Origin: Azolla caroliniana
Taxonomy: Eukaryota; Polypodiophyta
Direction: 5' to 3'
Length of the DNA: 64,000 nt
Assembly (NCBI GenBank): GCA_043228905.1
Contig: JBHGNT010000018.1
Span: forward strand, 1,240,001 to 1,304,000
Position numbers and translations under genes: made by a program. Below the pieces are notes generated by a model that saw only the letters and a program-made list of their open reading frames with translations, was not told the origin of the DNA and made no database searches. Shown here in pieces: positions 1 through 13,051 of this stretch. The first letter of the stretch is position 1. Each line of letters begins with the position of its first letter.

Positions 1-1493
1 AAATAAGCTCCTCTTCTTCTTAGTTTTCTTATCCCAATCTTGTATTCTTTTATCCCACTTTTAATAGAGCAGGCTGATTTGGAAGATTTAGGCTTAATTG
101 GCCAAACTTCGATAAATTCTGGTTTGTTTTTCTTTTTTTACTCTATTTAATAGCTTTATTTTTGTTATATTTAGTTAGTTATTTTGCTATAAATAACTAA
201 GAATATTTTGACACTTCTGCAACAGTCCATACATGTATTCAGGTTTTGGTGCATGGGATTTTAGACGGGAATTACACATATAGATGCATTCAAGTGTTGA
301 TGAATGAACTTTTGATACTATATAGGGGGGAATTGTACATATAGATATGTGTGCGTTGTATAGGCATACATGTGGTCAAGCTTTTAGACATTAATGTCTA
401 AGTGAGAATGTGAAGACATCATACAGAGAGACGTCTTTCCATGCAGCCTTCGTCCATGTCATCAAACAAACAAACACCAGACAGAAAAAAACATTTGAGT
501 TTCATGCTTTCTATCACCCCACTACATAAGGAAAAGTGGTACAAAGCATGGAGACCGCACATATTCATCCAGATTGTTTCGGGACTTAAGAAATGATCTC
601 AATCTTTGTAGGGGCCTCTAATCGTGATAGCTTTCTAGAACATTTTCTAAGGAGATTCACAAAGGGGGATATCGTGATGGTTCAGATAATTATAACTATA
701 CAACAATAAGTTGAAAGTTCAACGCGTATCTCTCCATACCCAAAGGTAAAGGGTCCCCTCCATCAAAGCCTTCGTTGGGTATAAATTTGAGTGCCAAATA
801 TTGAATTCCAGCAATGTAAATTTTATTTCTTTTTATAACTTGCATCAATTGAAGGCACATTTATGCCATTTCCCCGAATTGCATTTTGCTGCTTCCAAAC
901 ATTCAAACTAGTGTCTCTCAAACTATACTTAGCAATTTTTTTCAGAAATAGGCCATTTTCCCATAAAATGTTTCATCTTTTTGTAAGGACCAAGTGAAGG
1001 TTGTATTTGAAAAGTAAACATAATGCAGCATAGGCAAGATGCCATGTATTCATCTAGGCAAATGTATCTTTTCAAAGACATTTTAGAATGCATATCCAGA
1101 GAGATGGAGATGAGCTTCTTTGTGTTTTGTTGTCGATAGTGGTCATTTGAGCTGGTGCTATATACCATTTTTAACATAATTAACAAGATATTATGAGAGA
1201 GAGCGAAAGTTAGCAACCCTTTCAATGAAAAAACAAGAGATATTACAGTAACTCAAATAGTAGCCTACGTTTTAGCCCATTGAAGTAGGTTGTGACTGTT
1301 TTTTTCCCATTACTTTCACACGAAGGTGTTTTTGAGCTTAGTGTTTTACCAAGAAGGTGAACTGGTTTTAGCACGAAAGCTACTCCCAAGTGAATCCCGT
1401 TTCACCCTAACATTGGTTTTTATGGGTTTGAAACAATATATTAAAGAATGCGGTTTCCAATATTGAACATGCATGTTTTCTATGTTCTTGCAG
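1..1493. other. Noncoding DNA, probably intron of the YY1-like gene
   Basis: No exon, RNA gene or mobile element could be supported here. The first exon seen downstream starts at 1494 in mid-codon, so this stretch is most likely intron and the N-terminal exon probably lies before base 1. The sequence is AT-rich with no long open frame that resembles a known family. Confidence 0.45.
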
Positions 1494-4217
<2,724 letters not shown>

Positions 4218-4608
4218 ATTGTTAATAGGGGTTCTCACCTTCGATTTCTTCTCTCTTTCCCTTCCCCCTAATGTGCTAATAGTTGGAAAGTGGTTAATTT
4301 AGCATGTTGCCATCATATGGTTAATTTACGAAGCTGATGATATGAGGTTCTTATAGCATATTGGTGAAATATTGATCTAAATCCTCAAACGTCATCATTC
4401 CAGGAGATCTAATTCATATAGCAAAGAATGTCAAGTGTCAAAAGTTGCCTTCGTTTTTGGTGCCCTGAAATTTTTTCAATTTTTTGCGATTCCAATAGAA
4501 TCTCTTTGTTCATTGTACTGTTGTGTACTCAAAATAGATTTAAGATGCTGGATACCCGGTTTGTCAGCCTTTTTAGTTTTTTTATTGAGTAGGTAAATTG
4601 TCCAGTTT
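4218..4608 (+). other. 3' flank of the YY1-like gene
   Basis: Pyrimidine-rich, then AT-rich sequence directly after the TAG stop, presumably 3' UTR and downstream DNA. No clear AATAAA signal was identified with confidence. Confidence 0.4.
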
Positions 4609-5034
4609 GCAATTTCACTGATTCTTGCGATCAATTTTGGCTCAGATGCTTGGCTTGGATGTGTGCTTTCTTTGATTGGCTTATATGTGACTTGATGATG
4701 CTCTTTGTAGGCTGACCTGTAGAAATCTTGCTATAATTTGCCCTTCCCTTGCAATTTCACTGATTCCTGTGGTCAACGTTGGCTCAGATGCTTGGTTTGG
4801 ATGTGTGCTTTCTTTGATTGGCTCATATGTGAGTCAATGATGCTCTTTGTAGGCTGACCTGTAGAAATCTTGCTATAATTTGCCCTTCCCTTGCAATTTC
4901 ACTGATTCCTGTGGTCAACGTTGGCTCAGATGCTTGGCTTGGATGTGTGCTTTCTTTGATTGGCTCATATGTGAGTCAATGATGCTCTTTGTAGGCTCAC
5001 CTTTAGAACTCTTGATATAATTTGCCCTTCTCTT
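4609..5034. repeat. 142-bp tandem repeat, three copies
   Basis: Three near-identical units begin at 4609, 4751 and 4893 with the same words GCAATTTCACTGATT and GGCTCAGATGCTTGG. The spacing is exactly 142 bp each time. Copies 2 and 3 are almost identical; copy 1 and the end of copy 3 are more diverged. It lies just 3' of the YY1-like gene and is noncoding. Confidence 0.9.
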
Positions 5035-6190
5035 GAACAATAAGGTTGAATGTATTTCTCGTCAGTGTGGATGATGCTTTCTGTAGGTTAATGTGTATAG
5101 ATCATGTTACAACCTGTCCCACTTTTTTTGTGATTAATGACATCATGGATTGAATGTGACTAGACGAGCCATAATTCAAGCTGATGTTTGGAAACTTCAC
5201 ATTATTGTGCTTACTCTTTTCTTTCGAGCTTAGGAGGCAATTCTATTTTCATATCTATTGACTATTTGCACATAACCTTATCTGCTTTCCTTTTGGAGAT
5301 AAACTTTCACTATTTTTAATCCTTCATTTGTTTTAATGATGATTACGATCAACATATATTTAAACATAGCAACCATAATTAACAAGGACAAATGGTGTAA
5401 TCTCATCAAGGTCAAGACAATAGCCATCAGCAATCATTGCATGGTAGCTATGATGCATTGCAGTTTCCTAATGATAACCACAAATGACAGCTCCAATGAT
5501 TTGTAGCTTTTTCCTAATGATAACCACCACATGGTAGATCCAATGCTTTGTTGTTTTCATAGTGATAGAGCATATGGTACCTTTAATTATCCACTTATTT
5601 TGACACCCAAGGATTGATTAGGTTGAGTTCCTGCCATGACATGCTCTATTTTCCTCCCACCATTCTCTGAGGTTGTAATTCCCCAGTGTCCTAGAACAAA
5701 AGCAGTATATACCCACAAAATCTCCATATTAGTGTAACCTTATCATCTGATGCCCTAGCTTGTATAGATATATATCTGCATCTGCAGATTCCTACATTTT
5801 GAGAGCTTTTATGTCTTTCATATTGCTGTCCTCAATACTAACAAACCTTTTGTGCCACTTCAAGAAACTCATTACTGGAAGACAAAACATCCAAATGACA
5901 TCAGCGAAAAAGGGCTTTTTTATTATTGCACAAAAAAAATCTCTATTTCAGTGTATGTCCTCAATAGACCAATGCATCCCAATCCAAAATACAAAATGTT
6001 CTTGACACTTAAAAAATGTTACTACCACTGTATTTTATATTTCCTGACACAATATAATGAACTCTTTCCTGGTCTCAACTCTTCCTATGTCGTCTTGAGT
6101 GAAGACCAGTACAATTAGGTCAATTCAATTCCTTTCAAAATGGCGTTCAAATGAAGAATGAGACATTTGACAGTTGAATGTGATTTTTCT
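5035..6190. other. Intergenic DNA between convergent genes
   Basis: AT-rich sequence between the + strand YY1-like gene and the - strand recycling factor gene. Short open frames at 5760-6118 show no family signature. A loosely repeated word (AATGATAACCAC) occurs around 5470-5530. Nothing else is supported. Confidence 0.4.
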
Positions 6191-8481
6191 TTAACCAGGT
6201 AACATTTCTTTCTCTTTTGCCTTACAACTGTCATCCACAAGCTTCACGAATTTCTTTGTCAATTCATCAATCTGCATTACGCCACAAAGACGATGATTTT
6301 TGACTCTCAAAGATTAGGCATTTAAACTAGGGACTTCACACTCACTTAAAAGAAATAACATGTTCAACATTTCAATAAATAATTAAACTAGTCCTCTTAA
6401 CATATAACTGATGGTTTTTTAATAATTGATCCAACCACTTGAATCAGCATATAGAGGAGTAGCATTAAACTCAAGTTAATATATAAACCAGTGGGTAATT
6501 CAATTCTTGATGCTAAAACAGCATTACCTCTTTCTCTCGACGTTTGATATCATCTTTTGATATATGTCCAGTAGATTTCTTTATTGCATCCATTGCCTGA
6601 CATTCAGAGATCGTTAGCTTTCTTTTCACCATGAATCACTCATAGAACTACAGTGGGGAGTAACTAGCATTAGCAAAGAATGTGGCATAAAGCAATCGAA
6701 AGATCACGAGAATAGTGACACCTGGGGGGAAATATAAGCTATTTATAACCCAATAGCTATTTTTCAAAGGATTTTGGCTGTATTTACGCTAATGTAAAAA
6801 TTACCTCAGTTTTAGCTTAAAATAATGAATTTCAAGTAATACTCACAAAAAATATGGCTAAATATTGTGTAATTTTTAAATATAAGCCCAAATACTAATG
6901 CCTTTCAGAGTTTTATATCCTATAAATTTGCACAACCATTTATATTACGTCCACGTCATTCCTTATTTTTTAGCATGAGTAACACTCCAAAAAATACATC
7001 ATTTTAAGTAGGTTAATATATAGCATATGGCTTCTTAGATAAAGATATAACTTTAGGAGAGGATCGGTATCCTACAGTCTGTCTTGCTCTTCGTATGCTC
7101 GTCTTTGCTGTCTCTCCAGCCTTCCCAACAACTTTGACCATTGTCTGCATATCATCATATGCTGGAGTTGGTAAGAGAAAGTGAGTAATTTGACAATGAA
7201 GGAATTTCGTAGACAGTGACATGCAGAAATTCTTGAGATTTTACCTCAATGTATTCCTTCGTTGGTCTGCAAGAATTATGAGAATTTTAGCAAAGTTATG
7301 CCAAGGAATATGGTAATGAAACATAACAAATAAGAGCAAAGTATAAGAACTGATACTTGGGTATCGGGACCGTAATTATTTCTCCTTCAGTAGAAGGATT
7401 AAGTTTCAATGGAGAGGTTCGAATCCCTCGTTCCACACACTTAACAATCTACAAAAAGCAAACAACAGATGAGAAAGATTTCATTTTTTTCTACATTTTC
7501 CATTTCGAACATAATATAATAGAAGCTTACAGCAGAATCAAATGGTGTGACTCGTAGCTTCTCATTGTCAATAACTGTAACTGCTGCAACATGTGTTAAT
7601 GGAGACCTAATCCCATTATTATCCACTACGGTGACATGATCCAGAGTTCCTGGAAATTAAAAAATATCTTTATATTTTATGGTTAGTTATCAATATTTGC
7701 CTTGACTATAGTAGCATTTAAAAACATTTACCTGAAGAAACCCTTCCTGTTCGAAGTTTACTAAGCTCTCGTGCCAGAGAATCTAATGAAGACTCCATTT
7801 GCTTCACTGTATTGTCCTTAACACTTGGATAGACATCTTCATAAACAGCCGTCGATTCCTCATCTCCTTCTACACATGCGGTGTGAATCAATCAAAACAA
7901 CCGAATAAAAATCAGGTTACATGCATATCACGGGCATTACGCAAGCATATCTACAGACAGCCAGCAAGAGCTATGGCTGAGGTTCACTTGTAAGTGTATA
8001 TAGTACGCTTCTTGAGAATATAGCCTCGGGATTTTCAAACAATTCAATACGTCAAATCTATCTGGTTTCCTTCCTAACCCTAACTTTAATCTCCCCACCC
8101 TTTCTCTCTCTATGCTTGGATGAGACGAAGGCAAAACTTTGTGTTACTGTGAATGACATAAAAGAAAAGAATTTATGCATTCTCTCTCTAAATCCCCCAA
8201 AACATAAACCCTAAATAGAGGTCAGTAGCATACTAACTTGATTTCTTGGCTTTGGCATAGGTTCTTCGGTTTTCTGCGAAGGAGCCCTGGATCCTCATCA
8301 TCAACGGTGAACAACGATTCATCTGGGAAGGAAAACCTTCGGATGGAGAGGCCGAAGGAGAATGATCGAGGTTGCGGGGAATGGCGGCGGGGTAACTTTG
8401 TGGTCCTCGAAGAAGATGAGAGGAGGAGGAGGAGACGCGGCGGAGGAGAGGGTGGGTCCTCCTGAAGCTCGACATCGCCAT
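6191..8481 (-). CDS. RRF: Ribosome recycling factor, mitochondrial type
   Basis: Eight exons on the - strand: 8481-8238, 7869-7732, 7649-7531, 7448-7357, 7266-7245, 7144-7076, 6596-6528 and 6271-6191 (stop TAA). All borders are GT/AG and phases match, giving 277 aa. Start chosen at ATG 8481 (MAMSSFRRTHPLLRR); the open frame extends upstream only through GTG. The first about 80 residues are rich in S, R and P, like a mitochondrial targeting peptide. The mature part shows RRF hallmarks: LARELSKLRTGRVSSGTLDH, then LKLNPSTEGE, IPKPTKEYIE, SIRRARQTAMDAIKKS and DELTKKFVKLVDDSCKAKEK. RRF with EF-G splits post-termination ribosomes. The sequence matches the mitochondrial plant paralogue better than the chloroplast one. 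The usual Lys of RRARQKAMD is Thr here. Exon 5 is only 22 nt. Confidence 0.9.
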
Positions 8482-8540
8482 GAGAGCGACCACCACGGTT
8501 GCAGAAGCAGGAATCAGAGCAAGGTGGGGTTGGGGTCGAG

Positions 8541-8563
8541 ATTAGGGTTAGGGTTAGGGTTTA
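8541..8563 (-). promoter_or_regulatory. Telo-box array upstream of the recycling factor gene
   Basis: On the - strand this reads AAACCCTAACCCTAACCCTA, about 60 bases before the RRF start codon. Telo-boxes (AAACCCTAA) are known in promoters and leaders of plant translation-related genes. Three units are present, too few for a telomere. Role here is inferred from position. Confidence 0.6.
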
Positions 8564-8684
8564 AGCCAACATCATCATTATTATCCCCATTGGAGTGTGG
8601 TGTGGGTAGTAGTAAGTATATGTACATAGACAAAAGTACTCTGTTTCTAGGTTCTTTCTTTTCTTTCGGTTTCAGGAACTATCA

Positions 8685-8708
8685 TAGAGAGAGAGAGAGA
8701 GAGAGAGG
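8685..8708. repeat. GA microsatellite
   Basis: A run of GA dinucleotides between the RRF promoter and the LINE remnant. Confidence 0.85.
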
Positions 8709-8749
8709 TATGCTGCTTAATTAGCTGCTGAAGCAATTATCTCCGAAGA

Positions 8750-10380
8750 CAGGAGGAAACTTGGTTGCCTTCTTTGAAATGGATGTTCTTCACAGATGTA
8801 CAAACACCGAGACGGAATCTAACATCCAATACATTTCTCCTGCGAATCTTCAGAGCATTGGGATGTATGTAATCAAGATTTTTTTACACAAGCAGATGCG
8901 TAACACGTGGGATGGTTGGATGAATCCGTTGCCTTTGGATGATTCTCTCGTCCGAGATTCTATTGGAAACGTATTGGGCCTTAGACCTTGTCTGGCATCG
9001 GGAAAACTTGACAATGGGCCAACAACATCAATAGGATCCTGGATTCATTTTCGACAGATGCCAGAAGTGGATCGGCTTAAGCAATTACACTCGATATATG
9101 GGACGAAAACAATGACAATGGATATTTCCGCGGCCTTCTCACATGTCTCAATGCGACTTCAACCAATGCAGTAGCATATGTGGTTTGGTTGCCTTACGAA
9201 TGGCATGATGCTCTTTGTTAAAGGAATTTCTATAGACGGGTGTATTTTTTATTTCCATATTCAACAAGATAATAAATTGCAGCCTTATACACCCTCAGAT
9301 AATTTACTACAAAACCTACTGGTTGTTCCAATTAGGGTGATTGCCAAAACTAGTAAGAAATGGCTCTTGGATCCACAACCATCAATAGCTCATATGTGGG
9401 ATATGCTTTGGTTATATGCACAACAACCAGGTAATAGGCTGATGTGGGACCCAGGGGGATAGTTCTAATTTTCTAAACTAGTCCCATGATGGATCCAATG
9501 CAGAAACTTCTGTTCTTTCAGTATACTGTAAAATTTGGTAGAACCTTACTCATGTCTAAGAATATTCCAACTCCTACGGCTCAAAAGCACTGGAGTAAGT
9601 GGGGTGTTTCGAGCAACCATTTAAAGGCTTATTGGAAATGGATTTGGTTTTTTACGGGACCAACAAAATTCATTCTCTTTAGATGGCTTTTACTACATGC
9701 AACAATACCAGTAGGTCAGTCATTGAAAGGAAATGCGGCAACCATTCTTAGACAATGTAGTTATTGTTGTGATTGGTCCTGTTCACTAGTCTAGCAGGTA
9801 TGGAATAAAGTTCTTTCTTTATTCTTAACAATTAATGCAGGTTGCCTCTTCTCCTGGGGATCAACGGTATGGGGGTTGTCCATTCCAGTCTCTTATTGTA
9901 TGAGACAGATGATGCTCTAGAGGCTAAGATAGTCATCAATAGGCATTTAATATCAGTCTCCCCTTTTTAGCAACCTTGAAAGCAAATGCATGCAACCCAT
10001 GTATGGAAAACAATATCTACAATTACACTATGGACCTTATGGAAGTATCATTGTAAAAGACGATATGGTTCCATAATCCCCCTTCTCTTAGATATATTGC
10101 CAAAATTATGGGAGAGCTTATTGGTGGTAGTGTGTGGGCAATATGACAATTTGTTGGGCTCTTCAGAGGTTGTTCTTAAGAAAAGGAAAAAATTACTATA
10201 GTTATGGAGGAAGTTGCCTCTATTCATGATCTCCTCTCAAGGACCAATCTAGAAATATCATCACCCCTGACCCTTGTCATGATCATCCTTTTTGTATATA
10301 ACACTCTCTAATTGTACATTTTGTAGCCTTCTAGCGTTTTTTCTTAATATTAATGAAGGAAATCTTTTTGGAAAAAAAGA
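8750..10380 (+). mobile_element. Decayed LINE 3' end with zf-RVT region
   Basis: Broken frames at 8761-9174, 9178-9462, 9486-9794 and 9986-10201 line up as one degraded + strand reading. The 9486-9794 part, with AQKHWSKWGVSS, WKWIWFFTGPTKF and LLLHATIPVGQSL, looks like the zf-RVT segment at the end of plant LINE polyproteins. The 3' end (10330-10380) shows a TTAATGAAGGAAATC motif and an A-rich tract like a LINE tail. Many stops and frameshifts show it is dead. It sits head-on against the RRF promoter. Confidence 0.6.
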
Positions 10381-10437
10381 AAGAATTAGAATTAGATTTT
10401 TTTATCGTCCATAAAGAGGCTAGTTTTGACCTATGGG

Positions 10438-10996
10438 TCGCAATGGGCCCGGTTTCGGCTCGAACCGAACCGAACCCTTAAGCCATGGTTAAAAGGTTTA
10501 TAAGTTCCAAAATAATTGAATGGTTTGGTTTGGTTTTAATTATTAATAAACGGTTTGGTTTGGTTCTGAAACTGAGATTTATTGGTTTATATGTTTAAGT
10601 GGTTTGGTTTAAAGGTTTATAGGCTTTTGGACTAACTTTTTTTATCCCTTGTTTATTTAATTTAATAGTTTAATTAATGTTTTTATTGATTTAATTCACT
10701 TAACTTAAATGTTTATTTAATCTAATGACTTAATTAATGCTTTTTTATTTAATTTAGTGTATTCTTATTTAATTAATTTTTAAACTAGTTTGGCTTAAAT
10801 GTGGTTAGGTTTAAACTTTTTATTAAATGGCTCGGTTTGGTTTCAACTTTTCCCTAAAAGGTTTTGGTTTAAATAGTTTAGTTTACCTTTTCTTAAATGG
10901 TTTGGTTTAATGGCTTGAAAGTTCATAAACGGTTTAGTTTGGTTTTTGTTTAATGGTTTGGTTTCAAGGCAAAGAAACCGAACCGGGCCCATTGCT
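10438..10996. mobile_element. Nonautonomous hAT-type element (MITE)
   Basis: About 560 bp bounded by inverted ends: GCAATGGGCCCGGTTTCGG on the left and, in reverse complement, GCAATGGGCCCGGTTCGG on the right. Both sides carry the direct repeat ACCTATGGG (10429-10437 and 10997-11005), which fits the 8-bp target duplication of hAT elements plus one chance base. The inside is noncoding and full of GGTTTGGTTT words with AT-rich spacers. No transposase is present. Confidence 0.75.
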
Positions 10997-11005
10997 ACCT
11001 ATGGG

Positions 11006-11800
11006 ACCAAAGTATACATGTGTTCTTGATATGTGTCTCCTTCCTACAAAGGGGTATTCATACATTGAAGCACAAAGTCTCTATGCATGAATAAAGCATA
11101 CACATAATAGGGCAAATATTTGACGTGTGTCATCATGCCCGTCAAAGGTCATTTTGCTCGTAAAAAACATACACCCATTGAAAATGTTCATCAAGTGACA
11201 TATAAAGTTTAAATTTCTATTTTCATGTGAAAGGTCCCTAAATTTTATATATGTCAAATGACATGCTAAAATTCTATTTTCCATGTCATGACTCATATAT
11301 GTATATATATACATTGTAATACACATATAAATGCATGTATGTACTATGGTGTGTATAATAATATATTATGTATATGTTTTTATATAACACTATAAAAATA
11401 ATATCACATAATAAGGCTATATATTCTTAAATCTTTATTCTCTTACTAAGAATGTTAGTTGAAACTTATTTTTGGAAAACAAGAAACTTAAAATTTAATT
11501 TACAGAAAAACCTTTATTAAATATTCTAAGAGTTTAGGTTTAATTTTAATCTTTTTAGTTTTAACTATTAAACCTGTTTTTTTCATACTTATTACTATCT
11601 TTTATTTAAAAAATTAGGTTAATAACAAAATGTGGATAGTAAATATCATAGTGTAAACTTACATATGTAATTTTACACTATAATTTTTGGAAAAAAATTT
11701 ACACTATAATATATAAGTTTACACTACCCTAAAAATAGTTACATATCTTGTTTGTGCTTTGGCTTAAAAAACATTAACATGATATTTAACATTTGCAATG
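11006..11800. other. AT-rich intergenic DNA
   Basis: Very AT-rich, with TATATA tracts and loose repeats of the word TTTACACTATAAT around 11650-11730. No gene or element is supported. Confidence 0.4.
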
Positions 11801-11802
11801 TA

Positions 11803-12625
11803 TTATTCTAGCTTTGTCCTCTTAGCATCTTCCCACTTCATCCTTAATGATTTCACCAACCTTTCCTCAATCATTACATAATGCATAACATCGCCCGAAA
11901 GCTCTAAAAGATCATCTAGACCCCATCTTCTAAACCATTTCCTTATGTCAACAACCCAATCGAATGAGAGAATCTTACTCTTATGATTCTTTTGTAGCTT
12001 ATATCCAACATTCCAAGCAAGATGTGGTAATCGATAATTCGACATATTCTTGACTTTTGTAATGTATTTATATACTCAATCTCTTTGGAGTGCCAATATT
12101 TCTATGGGTCGAACACCTGTTTCCAAGAGCATAACATGGTAAGAGGTAGTGCATTTAACTCCTAATTGCCTCCTTAAAAACATCTTTTGAATTTTCTCAA
12201 TCTCATTCCATGCATTAACAAGGATGGTACCACCCCATACTTCTACTCCATAAAGCAATACTTGAGTTACCATGGCATTGAACAACATTAGTTTTACTTC
12301 CCATTCACAGTATCACTTTGGTTGCATTGGTTCTCCAAAAGGTAATATGATTTCCAATAGGCTTGGAGCCTAGAATCAAAGCATGCACTCCATTTATTTG
12401 TGGCGCGTACATCAATACCAAGATATTTAAAGCTTTGAACAAATTGTATACGTTCACCTCTATATGTGTGCATAGAGTAATGATGAGGTTGGATGGTTTG
12501 CACTACCATCATTTTTGTTTTCTCCACATTCATTGCTAGTCCACTACTATGGCAAAATTCGTCTAATACCCCAAGTAAAAGTTGCATACTATCAACATCA
12601 TATGAGAAGAGTACCACATCATCTG
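11803..12625 (-). mobile_element. LINE reverse transcriptase remnant
   Basis: On the - strand a degraded RT reads NTDDVVLFS (a changed form of the YADD box), then FCHSSGLAMNVEKTK, then FVQSFKYLGIDV, then QVLLYGVEVWGG and LLETGVRPIEILALQRD down to 11803. This order (catalytic box, thumb, 3' domain) is that of plant L1-type LINEs. Several stops break it. The same family occurs at 57.6-60.1 kb, where FSFKYLGI-like sequence is also seen. Confidence 0.7.
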
Positions 12626-13051
12626 TGTTGTGACTCATGAGTAGGAGAGAGAGGGAGAGAGAGAGGGAGAGAGAGAAGACAAGAAATGGAAATGATCTTA
12701 TATTATGAGAAAACAAGGTTACAAAGAGTAGGCTAAGGGTTAAAAACTAGTGTTGAACCGAATGAGTTGTGATGAATGTATAGACACCTATTTATAGATC
12801 CTTATGGAGTATTCTAGAATGTTCTAGAATATTTTAGATATTTATGATAATAAATATAATCATGAAATATTCAAGAATGTTTTAGAATAATCTAAAATGT
12901 TCTAGAATATTCCAAATATCTTGTAATAGCTAAAAATATAATTATTATAACTCACATCATACATGTTATTACAATGGTTAAAGGTTCAACACATAGACCA
13001 AGAAGTTGTGGGTTCGACTCTAGATAAGCCAAAATGTATGTCTTCATGACA
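12626..13051 (-). repeat. Gypsy LTR (3' LTR of the - strand element)
   Basis: In sense direction (- strand) it begins TGTCATGAAG at 13051, right after a purine tract (AAGAGGGGGGATAA), and ends ...GTCACAACA near 12626. A TATA-like CTATAAATAGG lies at about 12790-12800. Upstream of it are arrays of alternating TTC and GAA. It ends in a GA/CT microsatellite. The left edge is less certain than the right, because it abuts the LINE remnant. Confidence 0.75.
12812..12829 (-). promoter_or_regulatory. Heat-shock-element-like repeat in gypsy LTR
   Basis: Four perfectly spaced units, TTC ta GAA tg TTC ta GAA, lie just upstream (in sense) of the TATA-like box. A second three-unit match is at 12900-12912 (TTC ta GAA ta TTC). 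This is the binding pattern of heat shock factors; function is inferred. Confidence 0.55.

Noticed and set aside
7405-7440. B-box-like GGTTCGAATCC on the + strand suggesting a tRNA gene
   Set aside because: It lies inside exon 4 of the recycling factor gene, where it codes antisense for ERGIRTS; no D-arm or acceptor stem is present.
8541-8563. Interstitial telomere
   Set aside because: Only three units, placed in a gene promoter; better explained as a telo-box.
8362-8724. Open frame antisense to the first exon of the recycling factor gene
   Set aside because: It overlaps the real exon on the other strand, is of low complexity (GGGGD, RERERER) and shows no family signature.
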